Source: CAZRCZ01 sp964598765 (GTDB lineage Bacteria > Sumerlaeota > Sumerlaeia > MVZB01 > JAJFLK01). From it: DNA of 64,000 nucleotides. The stretch covers positions 220,412 to 284,411 of the forward strand of contig CAZRCZ010000003.1 of assembly GCA_964598765.1 (NCBI GenBank). Reading direction: 5' to 3'. The notes under the pieces were generated by a model, which worked only from the letters and a program-made list of their open reading frames with translations, did not search any database and was not told the DNA's origin. Both the position numbers and the translations under genes were made by a program. Shown piece after piece: positions 52,546 to 62,055 of the stretch (positions are counted from its first letter, which is position 1; the number at the start of each line of letters is the position of its first letter).

Positions 52546-55500
52546 CTAACTCACGGACGACTTGGCCCCGAAGAATTTGGATCGGCCGTAGTGCGCCATG
52601 AGATACCACTGCGTGTAGTTGTCGTATTCGATCAGTCCGGCGAAGTGGCCCGGCGGGTTGGGGTCGTTGCCTTGGGTCCACTGAAAGAACGTGTTGGTTT
52701 GAATTGCGTGGGGCGCGAGGCGCGCGAACTCCCGCGCAAGCGCTTGAAATTCCCGCTCGTTGTCCAGTTTGCCGCTGAACGCCGGAGGGGCGGACATCAG
52801 CGTATTGCGCCAAATTCTCAGGTGCAAACCGGGCTGGGCGAAATAGAGATCGAGAACGTCTCGCGGCGCGCCGCCGGCCTTGACGACCGTTTGGCCGCAA
52901 CCCATCCCGACCAGTTCCTTCCATTTGCGGGCAACCATTCCTTCGGTCGTCCAGAATTTCCCGCGCCGATCTTCATACGTAATGCGCAGAACGTCGCGGG
53001 GTTCGCCGAAATCGAGCCTCTCATCCTGCTCGACCAGCGCGACGTCTTGTCCGTGATCGGCGAATCGCGTCGCCAGTTGATTCGCCTCCTCGGCGCTCAA
53101 ATCACCCGCGAGGATTCCGTGCCGGCGTTTCAAGGCGTGAATGACCCCCGTCGAGTTCATGCCGAGAAATTCCTGCAGAACTTCGATCACTTCCTTGACC
53201 AAAATCATCGAGGCCGGAGCGACGATGACGCTGTAGCGACTATCCGCTTGGAAACGAGGTTGGCGATCATCCGCATAATAGCGGCTCCAGACCAGCGTCT
53301 GGTCCTTGCCCGATTGCGCGAAGAAGATTTCCTCCTCGGAGGAGGGTCCCGGCGGCAGATTTTGAATCCAAGATTTAGCCGCAGGCTGGGGTTCCACTCG
53401 CGTTGGGGCGACGGGAGGTTCGCTCGCCGGGGGCAAAGAAGAGGGAGAAAACGTCGTCGGCGGTCTTGATGACCCGATCCTCGGTTCGAGCGGCGCAATC
53501 GGAGGCGGCTCGACGTGGGAAGCGTCCCGTTTGCGTCCCCAAATGTTTTCGTCGGAAAAGAACGAACCCCATTCCTCGCGCTCGGACGACGCCGGAGCGG
53601 GAGTCGGGGGCGGCGTCAAGGATTGCGATGTGTTCTCTTGAACCGGATGCGCCGCGCCAAACGGTGGAGGAGTCGGGAAATCAATGACTCCTTCTCCTTT
53701 GGATTCCTTGTCAAGTTGGATCGGTGTCACGTTACCTGATTCGACAGATTTGGGGGACGGTGGCGGTTGGGAGATACGTCCAACTCCCGACTTGCCCGTC
53801 GCGTCCCATTGCGGCGGGACTTGCGCCGCCGTGCTGTCGGGTTGGCCGAAGATATCCTTCATCCCCTTCGACGGAGGCTGAGGCGTCGGCGTGGGGCCAT
53901 GGGATTCCAAAATGGTTTTATCAGCAACTCCGTCAATTTTGATGTCCGCCGAGTCGTCGTATTTGGGCCGGGGTTTGGGTTTGGTGGGGGGCGCGGGCTT
54001 TCGGCGCGAGCCGGTTCCCGTTCCCCAATCGGGAGGAAGCTGAACCTGAGAACTGTCGGCGCTTCCGAAAACGTCGGTCACGCTCTTTGGCTTCGATTCA
54101 TCCGTGGCGTCTTTCTTTGGCTCCGCCATCATCGGAAGGGCGTCATCTTCGGGATGGGAGGCAGGTCGCGCGGATTGCGTCTCCTTTTCCCTTGGCTTGT
54201 CCTTCTCCTTCTTCGATGGAGGGGGAACGCTTCCCTTCTTCGGCGGCGGTTCGACGTCCCAATCCTGCGGCGCGAAGGCTCCGGTCGCATCAGCCTTGCC
54301 GAAGATGTCGGTCAAATTTACCGGCTCGCCCGCCGGAAGATTGGATTCGGCGTCCGGTGATCCGCTGGTTTCCCATGTTCCTTCGGGATAATCGGTCACC
54401 CCCATCTCGGTCAATGTTCGTTTGACGTGGCGGCGAGCTTGCTCGCTCAGAGGTCGACGAAGTCTGGCGATGTGCGCGGGAATATGAGTCGGCGGAGGTT
54501 TGAGGGAGGACAGAAGATATTCCAGCGCTTGGTCCCTCATGCCCGGAACCGACGTATAGAGCAATCCAAGTTCGTATTGAGCCTGAGCCGAGCAGAAGCC
54601 ATAGGGAAATCGGCGGAGCAGACGCTTGAGCACGTCAATGGCGGCGTCAATCATGTCGTTGCCCAGCATCAGTTGCGCCATCCGCCATTGATTCTCCAAA
54701 TCGAGGCACGCCTCGCCGTCCATTCCGGCAAAACCTCGAAAGAGCCGGTAGGCCTTGATTGCGTCGCAGGTGTCTATGCACTGAATAATTCCTTTGGCGT
54801 CGTCGGATCGCGGACCCATGTTGAGCGTGGCCATGGGGCCGGCAATGACCGGCGCGGGAGGGACGGGCGCGGCCGGTTCTTCCGTTCCTTCCTCCTTGGC
54901 GACTTCCCGCACCAGCCGATCATGGACCGAGGACTCCGGCGAAGGGGCGGACGCAGGGGAGGGAAGCGTCAGGAGACTGCGATAAAGTTGGGTGACCAAC
55001 GCGAGGAGGGAAGCTCCCGCGAACAAAGAGGCGGGATGGAGCGCGGCTACTCCCCAAGAATAATTGTCGTAGAAATCGAAAGCGGCAAACAGCGCAGGGG
55101 GAAGAAACCACAAAGCCAAAAGCGCGAAAACGACCCAAACCGAAGTCGCCACTCGTCCCAAGACGGGAATGAACACGTCCACCTGTCCCCGTCGTTTGAT
55201 TCCGAGGAGAAAATAAACGCCCAACATTCCGCTCACGGCGAGCGATCCCCCCGGCAGGGAAGCCGTCCCGTGCTCGATCATGGTCAGAATGAGATAGCCG
55301 ACGCCGGAAAGAGCGGAAATCCCCGCATAGAGACCAAGGATCACGGGCGCGCCCAAGGCTTCTTCAAGAGCAGGCGAGATTACAATAAACAAAGCTACGG
55401 AGCAGAAGTACTGAACCCATCCGAAATGGAAAAATCCGAACGTGATGAACTGATGCAATCCCGGACCATCGGGATCGAGAAGAAAAATTTTGGAGACCGT

Positions 55501-55647
55501 GTCCGACGCGGCAAGGTTTAGGAAAAAGGCGATGGAGTTGAGGATGACAAGACCCAGCGTTGCAATCGGAACGCGCCGCGCAACGGACGAAGAACCCCCT
55601 GCCGCCAGAGGGACGGAAATGCGCGGATTTTGCGAGACAACGCTCAC
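52546..55647 (-). CDS. Rhomboid-like membrane protein with triplicated motif and C-terminal domain
   Basis: 1033 residues from a GTG. Residues 28-222 form a rhomboid-type fold of about seven helices: GFFHFGWVQYFCSVALFIVI (compare HGGWLHLLGN), the Ser motif LAVSGMLGVY with S139, and H204 in ALHPASLFAGA, so the Ser-His pair seems intact. Residues 290-420 are helical TPR-like. The Pro-rich region holds three spaced copies of one motif: TDIFGKADATGAFAPQDW (446), TDVFGSADSSQVQLPPDW (523), KDIFGQPDSTAAQVPPQW (596). The last 260 residues form a globular domain of unknown type (WIQNLPPGPSSEEEIFF on). Protease activity is inferred. Confidence 0.82.
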   Translation of the reverse strand: MSVVSQNPRISVPLAAGGSSSVARRVPIATLGLVILNSIAFFLNLAASDTVSKIFLLDPDGPGLHQFITFGFFHFGWVQYFCSVALFIVISPALEEALGAPVILGLYAGISALSGVGYLILTMIEHGTASLPGGSLAVSGMLGVYFLLGIKRRGQVDVFIPVLGRVATSVWVVFALLALWFLPPALFAAFDFYDNYSWGVAALHPASLFAGASLLALVTQLYRSLLTLPSPASAPSPESSVHDRLVREVAKEEGTEEPAAPVPPAPVIAGPMATLNMGPRSDDAKGIIQCIDTCDAIKAYRLFRGFAGMDGEACLDLENQWRMAQLMLGNDMIDAAIDVLKRLLRRFPYGFCSAQAQYELGLLYTSVPGMRDQALEYLLSSLKPPPTHIPAHIARLRRPLSEQARRHVKRTLTEMGVTDYPEGTWETSGSPDAESNLPAGEPVNLTDIFGKADATGAFAPQDWDVEPPPKKGSVPPPSKKEKDKPREKETQSARPASHPEDDALPMMAEPKKDATDESKPKSVTDVFGSADSSQVQLPPDWGTGTGSRRKPAPPTKPKPRPKYDDSADIKIDGVADKTILESHGPTPTPQPPSKGMKDIFGQPDSTAAQVPPQWDATGKSGVGRISQPPPSPKSVESGNVTPIQLDKESKGEGVIDFPTPPPFGAAHPVQENTSQSLTPPPTPAPASSEREEWGSFFSDENIWGRKRDASHVEPPPIAPLEPRIGSSRPPTTFSPSSLPPASEPPVAPTRVEPQPAAKSWIQNLPPGPSSEEEIFFAQSGKDQTLVWSRYYADDRQPRFQADSRYSVIVAPASMILVKEVIEVLQEFLGMNSTGVIHALKRRHGILAGDLSAEEANQLATRFADHGQDVALVEQDERLDFGEPRDVLRITYEDRRGKFWTTEGMVARKWKELVGMGCGQTVVKAGGAPRDVLDLYFAQPGLHLRIWRNTLMSAPPAFSGKLDNEREFQALAREFARLAPHAIQTNTFFQWTQGNDPNPPGHFAGLIEYDNYTQWYLMAHYGRSKFFGAKSSVS

Positions 55648-55818
55648 GTCACGGACCTTTTGGGTTGAGAATCTTCGGGGGGCGCAGGGACGACCATGAC
55701 CCTTGTTGCGCCTGCTTGTTTCATCGGCGAATTTCGGCCAAAAGTCAAGCCATCGGCCTCTCTTTTTCCCGAGTCAACCGCCATGCATGGATTATATCAA
55801 CTCGTGGATGTAAGTCCA

Positions 55819-57231
55819 TCAACGGTTAGAAACCGCGATCCGGAGATTGTGGAGAGACTCCGCAGGTTTTTCCCCGGGGTTGCCCAAGATGCTTCGTCCT
55901 CGTGCCCGAATGTCGCAAAGCGGGCCTTCCGTGTCCGATCCGGCGTCGAACCAAAAGAGCGCCTCGGCCGCGTCTTGCCTGACGCGAAAAACAACCCGCG
56001 CCACCGCTCCCGATGGATAGGAATGAACTCCCTGAAGATCGCCGACGCGATAATCTATGGTTCCGGCGTTGGAATTGACCTCATTGGCGAGGTGAAGATC
56101 AAAGGGCATCGCGTCATGGAATCCACCGTCGTAAATGTTGATCCCTTTGGTGATGTAGTTGTTTTCATCCGCGTCGAGGATCTCAACGATTTGGGGATCA
56201 AACCGTAGGCGGAACCGGAGAGAATCAAAGGGGATCCAGTCGGGATTGATGAGAGCGACGTCGAGCGTGGCGATTTGGCCTGATTCGACGTCAGTCTTCG
56301 CTGAGGTCAATGCCAGATGAACGCCCCGTTCGAGTATCACGCCGGGCAAGAATGGATCTTCGCCCCGCGCAATGACGGTCGGACGGTCATCCTTCAAATT
56401 TTCCTCGGAGGGCGCGACTCGGACTTCGAGCGAGACTAATCCGCGATTGCCGACGTCGGAGAGAGCGAGACAGTTTTTCTCGCCGGCAAATATCCCCCCT
56501 TGGCATCCCGACGGGGGAGAAAATTCAATTTCCGTTTGCGTAGGCGTCCCGCGTGCTTGCCAGTTGATCGTGAAGAGCGGCTGAACAAGCTGGGGAAGGG
56601 GAGCCTTGAACTTGCCGCGAAGCCGGAGGTATCCGCGATTCCGCCAAAGATCACGTTCCATTGGGCCGTCCAAATCGTCCTTGATTTCGTCCATGTTGAT
56701 CCAGACCGGTTCCAAAACCTCCGGATTGTAGTGCATCCAAAGATCGAAATGATCCATCGCGTCGCCGCGCGCGTTGTAGAACAGAAGCGGCGCGGAAAAG
56801 CGCTGATTCGCCACGGCGGAAATTTTTGAAGGGAAAAAATAGAGCGTGTTGGATTGGATTTTGGAGCTGAGCTGATACTTGGGCGGAAGCGGAGCGGCCG
56901 TCGCCGCGGCCTTCCCTGCGGGTCCTTTCTTGGGTTTGGGGATGGCCGATTTGCCTTGAGGCGCGGCGCGACCGCCGGATCCGGGTGTGGCCGTGGCGGA
57001 TCCCTTCTTTGTCGAATGCTTCGTGGGAGTCCGCGTCGCCGTTCGGCTCGTTTGAGAAATTCCGGTTCTCCCTTGGTTCAAGCCGGTGGAGGTGGGGTTC
57101 GTGGAAATTGGGGTGGGCGTCGGCTGAAGTTGGGCGGGGAGGTTTGTCGCCGAAGCCAGAAACAAAACAAAAGTAAATCCGAAAAATAGAATGAATCGTG
57201 AGATGACGGTTGGAAGATTGTGATTTTTCAT
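55819..57231 (-). CDS. Secreted protein with two cohesin-like domains
   Basis: 470 residues. ATG 57231 gives a signal peptide (ISRFILFFGFTFVLFLASAT); the frame upstream runs into a repeat. A Thr/Pro/Lys/Gly-rich linker of about 90 residues follows (PTPTPISTNPTSTGLNQG). Two beta-sandwich domains then resemble cohesin-type modules: FFPSKISAVANQRFSAPLLF with HYNPEVLEPVWINMDEI, and VESGQIATLDVALINPDWIP with LRFDPQIVEILDADENNY. Cohesin-like folds bind dockerin-like partners or serve as adhesion modules. A possible dockerin partner in the window was not seen. Confidence 0.75.
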   Translation of the reverse strand: MKNHNLPTVISRFILFFGFTFVLFLASATNLPAQLQPTPTPISTNPTSTGLNQGRTGISQTSRTATRTPTKHSTKKGSATATPGSGGRAAPQGKSAIPKPKKGPAGKAAATAAPLPPKYQLSSKIQSNTLYFFPSKISAVANQRFSAPLLFYNARGDAMDHFDLWMHYNPEVLEPVWINMDEIKDDLDGPMERDLWRNRGYLRLRGKFKAPLPQLVQPLFTINWQARGTPTQTEIEFSPPSGCQGGIFAGEKNCLALSDVGNRGLVSLEVRVAPSEENLKDDRPTVIARGEDPFLPGVILERGVHLALTSAKTDVESGQIATLDVALINPDWIPFDSLRFRLRFDPQIVEILDADENNYITKGINIYDGGFHDAMPFDLHLANEVNSNAGTIDYRVGDLQGVHSYPSGAVARVVFRVRQDAAEALFWFDAGSDTEGPLCDIRARGRSILGNPGEKPAESLHNLRIAVSNR

Positions 57232-57239
57232 CGTGATTT

Positions 57240-57442
57240 TCACCACAGAGACACAGAGAGGACCGGGGCTGAATGAGCCGTTGTTGAGAGTATAGAGGTT
57301 TTCCATGCGCGACGATTACGAACCGGATCAGTTCATTTCAGCAGAATCCGGCGGGAGGCTGATGGGCAAATAAAAAAAGGCTTCCTTCATTCGTCCCAAA
57401 TAGCGACCGCATGTCAAATTCCTCTCTGTGTCTCCGTGGTGA
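57240..57442. repeat. Inverted ACCACAGAGACACAGAG repeats
   Basis: 57240-57261 (CACCACAGAGACACAGAGAG inside) and 57421-57442 are reverse complements at 21 of 22 bases, 159 bases apart, between the cohesin-like gene start and the nadB stop. Related to the unit at 3364-3394. Confidence 0.8.
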
Positions 57443-57452
57443 TTCTTCCTCC

Positions 57453-59042
57453 TTAATCCACCCGATAATGGCATCCCCGGCTCGCGTGATTCTCCATCGC
57501 CGCGAAGAGAACCGCCAGCGCGGATTGAACGCCGTTGCGCAACCCGATCAAATCGTCGGTCAGACGCGATCTGGCGTAAAAGCTCTCGACCTCGTTTTGC
57601 AACTCGCGCAAGATTTGTCGCGCCCGTCCCATTCGCTTTTCACTCCGGACCAAGCCGACGTAATTCCACATCGTCATCTTGATCGTCGTCCAGTCCTGCA
57701 AGATCAATGCCGGATCAATTTCCTCTTCTTCCTCGATCCAAGGCTCGATGGGAGGGGGCGGTTCGGCGGGTTGTTGGTTGAGGCTTTGGGCGATGTCGTT
57801 TCCGGCAAAATAACCGAAAACCAACCCTTCCAAAAGCGAGGTGGAAGCCAACCGATTGGCTCCATGAAGGCCAGTGCAGGCGACTTCGCCGACGGCGCGC
57901 AACCTCCGAATGGAAGTTCGGCTTTTCAGGTCCACCGCAACGCCGCCGCAACTGTAGTGGGCCGCGGGGACGACCGGCATGGGTTCCTTCGTGATGTCCA
58001 TGCCGTATTTTTTGCACTCGCCGTAGATGGCGGGGAATCGCTCGCGGATCCATTTGGCGGGTTTGTGCGAGATGTCGAGAAACACGCACGGCTCTTCGTT
58101 GGACATCATTTCCTCATGGATGGCGCGGGCGACGACGTCACGCGGCGCGAGCGATCCGCGGGGATCATATTTTTCCATGAATTCGCTTCCATCGCGCCGA
58201 ATCAGGCGGCCTCCTTCGCCACGCACACTTTCGGAAATGAGAAAGCGGGGCGCGGTTTCGTGATAGAGCGCGGTCGGATGGAACTGGACGTATTCGAGAT
58301 TGAGAAGCCTTGCCCCCGCGCGATACGCCATGGCGATGCCGTCTCCTCTCGCTCCGCGTGGATTGGTCGTGTGGAGAAAAAGCTGACCCAATCCGCCCGA
58401 AGCCAAAACCGTCTCGCGCGCGAGGAACGTTTGAACCTTGCGATCATTCCGGAGAAAGACGTAAGCGCCGACGCAGGTTGGCGGCTCGTAAATATCGAGC
58501 GGTCTGCGCGAATGGTGACTTAAGGTGAGCAGATCAACCGCGGTGGCTCCCTTGCAGAGACGGATGCGGGGATGGGATTCGACCGCGCGGCCCAACGCCT
58601 CCGAAATGGCCACACCCGTTTGATCGTGGCTATGAATGATCCGCCGGGTGGAGTGTGCTCCTTCCTCGGTGGTGTCGAGTTCGCCGGAGTCGGTGCGATC
58701 GAATTTGACGCCGAGTTTGTCCACGAGGATTTCCTTGACCAGTTTGGGACCGTTTTCGGCGACCAGTCGGACGGCGGAGGGATTGCAGATTTCAGCCCCC
58801 GCGTCTTGAATGTCGCGGGCAAGCAATTCGGGTGAGTCATCCTTCCCCGTGTAGATGATTCCTCCCTGCGCCCAATAGGTGTTGGCTTGGGTCGAATTGA
58901 AACTGCGTTGAAGGAGCGTGACTTGAATCCCGGAATCGGCGGCTTGCAGGGCGGTGATCGCTCCCGCGATCCCCGCGCCGATCACCAAAAGCTCGGTTTC
59001 GACTGTCTCCGCTGGATTCGAACTTTGTCCCGGAACGCTCAT
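57453..59042 (-). CDS. nadB: L-aspartate oxidase NadB
   Basis: 529 residues; oxidises L-aspartate to iminoaspartate, the first step of de novo NAD synthesis. The FAD motif LLVIGAGIAGAITALQAADS is at the N-terminus; NTYWAQGGI, HSHDQTG, LASGGLGQLFLHTTNPRGA, LEYVQFHPTALY, ISESVRGEGGRLI, VPAAHYSCGGVAVDL and CTGLHGANRLASTSLLEGLV are all present as in succinate-dehydrogenase-related flavoproteins of the NadB branch. The helical C-terminal domain is complete. nadA and nadC are not in the window. It lies downstream of the pil operon but behind a terminator. Confidence 0.95.
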   Translation of the reverse strand: MSVPGQSSNPAETVETELLVIGAGIAGAITALQAADSGIQVTLLQRSFNSTQANTYWAQGGIIYTGKDDSPELLARDIQDAGAEICNPSAVRLVAENGPKLVKEILVDKLGVKFDRTDSGELDTTEEGAHSTRRIIHSHDQTGVAISEALGRAVESHPRIRLCKGATAVDLLTLSHHSRRPLDIYEPPTCVGAYVFLRNDRKVQTFLARETVLASGGLGQLFLHTTNPRGARGDGIAMAYRAGARLLNLEYVQFHPTALYHETAPRFLISESVRGEGGRLIRRDGSEFMEKYDPRGSLAPRDVVARAIHEEMMSNEEPCVFLDISHKPAKWIRERFPAIYGECKKYGMDITKEPMPVVPAAHYSCGGVAVDLKSRTSIRRLRAVGEVACTGLHGANRLASTSLLEGLVFGYFAGNDIAQSLNQQPAEPPPPIEPWIEEEEEIDPALILQDWTTIKMTMWNYVGLVRSEKRMGRARQILRELQNEVESFYARSRLTDDLIGLRNGVQSALAVLFAAMENHASRGCHYRVD

Positions 59043-59080
59043 GTCCCCTCAAATTTATCCTTTGCCAAAGGGGTATAAAA

Positions 59081-59113
59081 GAGAAAAGCGCCGAAACATT
59101 CGGCGCTTTTCTC
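59081..59113. terminator. Bidirectional intrinsic terminator after pilQ
   Basis: GAGAAAAGCGCCGAA (59081-59095), four-base loop, TTCGGCGCTTTTCTC (59099-59113): a perfect 15-pair stem. On the minus strand it is followed by TTTTATACCCC. It separates the pil operon from nadB. Confidence 0.85.
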
Positions 59114-59151
59114 GTGGTGGAATTTGTAACGCTTCCGTCAACAGACCAGAC

Positions 59152-60873
59152 TTAATGCGGATCGTCGCTCATCTTGACGTCATCCCAGAACCAGCCGGGC
59201 AAATGCCATTGGACATCAATTTGATCGTAAAGTTTCTTTTCGGAGTCGCTAAGCAACGCCTCGGCGAGAATTTCCGGCGTGACCATGAGCACCAGTTCGG
59301 TTTTCTGCAATTCATTGGCTTTATCCTTAAACATCCAGCCGATGAGCGGAATACGGATCAACCATGGCACCCCGTCAATCAGTTCCCGCCGTTCCATGCC
59401 ACGGAGTCCGCCGAGAATGACGGTGTTCTTGTTTTTGACGATGACCGTGCTCTTGGATTTCCGCTTGTCAATCAGAGGCGGGTCCAGCGCGCCTTCGCCG
59501 ACGCGGTTGCGGAATATATTTTGTTCGAGATCTACTTCAAGCCTTACATGCTTGTCGGGCGTGATAATCGGCTTGACGGTGATTTCTTCGCCGACGTTCT
59601 TGAAATTGATTTGAAGGACCGATGCGCCACCCGTGCCCAAGGTCCCTTGAACATAGGGGATTTCCTCAATGATCTTGATGTCGGCGGAAACATTGTTGAG
59701 GGTGGTCACGCGGGGAGAGGCGAGAACCTCGACAAGTCCCCGATGTTCGAGAGCCCGAAGAGAGGCGTCCAGAAGCATGTCTTCCCCGAGCACGTTGAGA
59801 ACGCTTCCAAACTGAAGTACCCCTGCGCCTGTTGGGCTAAGGCCGAATCCCTCGGTGAGGATGGGAAGCATCCCGCCGACGGTTTGGGGCGTGGCAAGAA
59901 GGTTGGTCAGCGTTTGCGTTTGACTTGAACTGCTGGTCGAAGTCGTGCTGAGCGACGAAGTCGGCGGAGTTCCGGTGCTGGCGGAACCGGTGAGCGATGA
60001 ACTGCCGCCGGTCGAACTGGTTAGCGAGGTTGCCGTCGAGAATTGGCGATCTTTGTTTGGTTTGCCGAGCGACCACTGGTTTTGGAGGTTCCTTCGATTG
60101 TCCAGCGTGATGTCCACCAAACGGGTTTGGATGACAACTTGGCGATCAGGCTGATCAATTTGGCGTATCAACTCCTTGACCTTGAGAACATTGGGAGGGG
60201 TGTCGGTGATAATCAGAGATTGGGATTCCTCGTTGGACTTGATGGAACCGTGCGTGCTCAGAAAAGTCTTGAACGTGGTTTCCATGTGTTTCGCGTCATG
60301 CCAGTTGAGCTGGATGATCTCCGTTTGGGTTTCAACCGCCGAGCGGCCGACCTTGGCTTCCGGCACGATGCGGACAATCCCGCCCGATTCGAGAACATAG
60401 GCGAGCTTGCGGGTCTTCAGGATGGAATCCATCGCGGCGCCGAGCCGGACATTTTCGAGGTGGAGGGTAATCTGCCCGCTGACCTCATCGGGATCCATGA
60501 GGATGTTCAATTTGGTTTTGGTTGCGATCAGGCGAAGGACGTTCTGGATGTCGGCATTCTTGAAATCAAGGGTGACAAATTCGTTGAAGATGGGTTGGTC
60601 AAAGATGTCGATCGCGTTCTTCGGTTTGCCTTGGAATTCGAGTTGCATGACCGGTTTTTTCTCGTCGGCCTCGTCGGCCTTCGCATCAGCCGGCTTTTCA
60701 TCGGGCACGGGAGCTTGGGCGAGCAAGCGAACGGCACGGGTTTGAGACCCGATGAAGCGGGCGTCGGACGACCGGCCATGAGAATCGGAAGCGCCGGGCA
60801 AGCCGGCAGGCGCGACCGCAACGGCGGCGGTCAATCCAACCACGGGAACGATAAGACGCAAGATCGAGAACAT
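59152..60873 (-). CDS. pilQ: Type IV pilus secretin PilQ
   Basis: 573 residues; forms the outer-membrane pore for the pilus fibre. Signal peptide at the start (RLIVPVVGLTAAVAVAPAGL). An STN-type domain (FVTLDFKNADIQNVLRLIAT, KLNILMDPDEVSGQITLHL) and one N-domain (SLIITDTPPNVLKVKELIRQ) precede the secretin domain (VEVLASPRVTTLNNVSADIK, NTVILGGLRGMERREL, IPLIGWMFKDKANELQKTEL). A Ser/Thr-rich stretch of about 60 residues (TSLTSSTGGSSSLTG and on) is inserted at the gate region. Shorter than enterobacterial or Pseudomonas PilQ because the AMIN domains are missing. Last gene of pilMNOPQ here, followed by a terminator. Confidence 0.93.
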   Translation of the reverse strand: MFSILRLIVPVVGLTAAVAVAPAGLPGASDSHGRSSDARFIGSQTRAVRLLAQAPVPDEKPADAKADEADEKKPVMQLEFQGKPKNAIDIFDQPIFNEFVTLDFKNADIQNVLRLIATKTKLNILMDPDEVSGQITLHLENVRLGAAMDSILKTRKLAYVLESGGIVRIVPEAKVGRSAVETQTEIIQLNWHDAKHMETTFKTFLSTHGSIKSNEESQSLIITDTPPNVLKVKELIRQIDQPDRQVVIQTRLVDITLDNRRNLQNQWSLGKPNKDRQFSTATSLTSSTGGSSSLTGSASTGTPPTSSLSTTSTSSSSQTQTLTNLLATPQTVGGMLPILTEGFGLSPTGAGVLQFGSVLNVLGEDMLLDASLRALEHRGLVEVLASPRVTTLNNVSADIKIIEEIPYVQGTLGTGGASVLQINFKNVGEEITVKPIITPDKHVRLEVDLEQNIFRNRVGEGALDPPLIDKRKSKSTVIVKNKNTVILGGLRGMERRELIDGVPWLIRIPLIGWMFKDKANELQKTELVLMVTPEILAEALLSDSEKKLYDQIDVQWHLPGWFWDDVKMSDDPH

Positions 60874-60915
60874 CCTCAGCCCTCCTTAGGCCTCAATGGG
60901 GTAATCATCCGTTCA

Positions 60916-62052
60916 TTACTTTCCGGCGCGACCGATGCTAGGAGCGGTGCGCGCCTTCCTGGCGCCACCCTTGGTCGGTCCCTTTTTCGGCTCTTCAATT
61001 CCTTCGACTTTAACGTCGTAGGTTTGGCTATTTTTCCCCGAAGGCGAAACGGTCTTAAAGGTGACCACGCCCGGCGAAATCGAAGCGACCGTATGATTGG
61101 GATAATCCGGGACTTCATCGCCGACCTTCAGAGGGTCGTCGCCGACGAGACACATGGCCACCGGAACACCGGCGATTATTCCGCGCGTGTTGGCCTTCAC
61201 CCAATCGTCAAGCGGTGGGGCGATATCCTTTTTCGCCTCTTCGTCGGGCGGCTTCTTGCTCTGATCCACTTCCTCTTTGTGCAGGAGTTGGGTCAGCGTT
61301 GCGATTTCCTGCTCAGTCTCCTGCTTGAAACGCACATCATTAAGACCAAGAATTCCCTTGACCGCAGTGATGGCCTGACTGACTTTCTCGAGGTCGTAAT
61401 CGGGGCGATCGGGTTTAAGGGGGTTCTTGCCCACGCCGGCTTGTTTCAAGAGTTCCAAGTGCTTGTTCCAAAGCTCCAAGCGGATAGCCTCGTTGCGAAC
61501 CGGAGGGAAGACCATCGGGTCGGCCGATTTTTCGGCGTCATAGACAAACTTTGGTTTGTTGGGCAGAAGTTCCTTGATTCCCGGGATGTCGTAGAATCCG
61601 ACGGTTCCCTTCTCCTGCGATTCCAATCCAAGGTCTATTTTGGTTCCCCCTTTACTTCCGCCTTCGGCCGTTGGCAACCCGATAACCGATTCTTCTTCGG
61701 GCGGGGGGGTGGGATTGGTTACCGGTCCATCGGAGGGAGCTTCGGTTGGGGTCGCCGTCGGTTCGGGAGGATTCGCGTCGCCAGCGGCAGGCGCGGGAGG
61801 ATTGGCCTCCGGCGCGGGGGAAGCGGGAGCCGCAGGGGGCGGTTGAGGGGTCGGCGTTTCTTTTTTGGTCGCCTTGGAACCTATTTTCCGCGTGATTCGT
61901 TTGCGCGGAGAATCATCCGCTCCTTGGGACAAGGACGACGCAAACATCAGCAAAATCGGCAGAAGAAAGAAAGCGGCATGGATCAATCCGGTTCGAGAAT
62001 GCCCGCAAAGATTCGGCACGGCAAACGGCGTCATGGGGAAAATGCGTTTCAT
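60916..62052 (-). CDS. PilP-position type IV pilus protein
   Basis: 378 residues; the gene sits exactly where pilP belongs, three bases after pilO and 42 before pilQ. Signal peptide (TGLIHAAFFLLPILLMFASS), a Pro/Ala/Thr-rich linker of about 75 residues, then a helical middle part and a C-terminal beta domain (PVAMCLVGDDPLKVGDEVPD, VASISPGVVTFKTVSP) that looks like the HR/PilP beta domain contacting secretin. No lipobox is seen, unlike classical PilP, and the protein is twice as long. Role as linker between PilNO and PilQ is inferred from place and fold. Confidence 0.75.
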   Translation of the reverse strand: MKRIFPMTPFAVPNLCGHSRTGLIHAAFFLLPILLMFASSLSQGADDSPRKRITRKIGSKATKKETPTPQPPPAAPASPAPEANPPAPAAGDANPPEPTATPTEAPSDGPVTNPTPPPEEESVIGLPTAEGGSKGGTKIDLGLESQEKGTVGFYDIPGIKELLPNKPKFVYDAEKSADPMVFPPVRNEAIRLELWNKHLELLKQAGVGKNPLKPDRPDYDLEKVSQAITAVKGILGLNDVRFKQETEQEIATLTQLLHKEEVDQSKKPPDEEAKKDIAPPLDDWVKANTRGIIAGVPVAMCLVGDDPLKVGDEVPDYPNHTVASISPGVVTFKTVSPSGKNSQTYDVKVEGIEEPKKGPTKGGARKARTAPSIGRAGK

Positions 62053-62055
62053 GAA

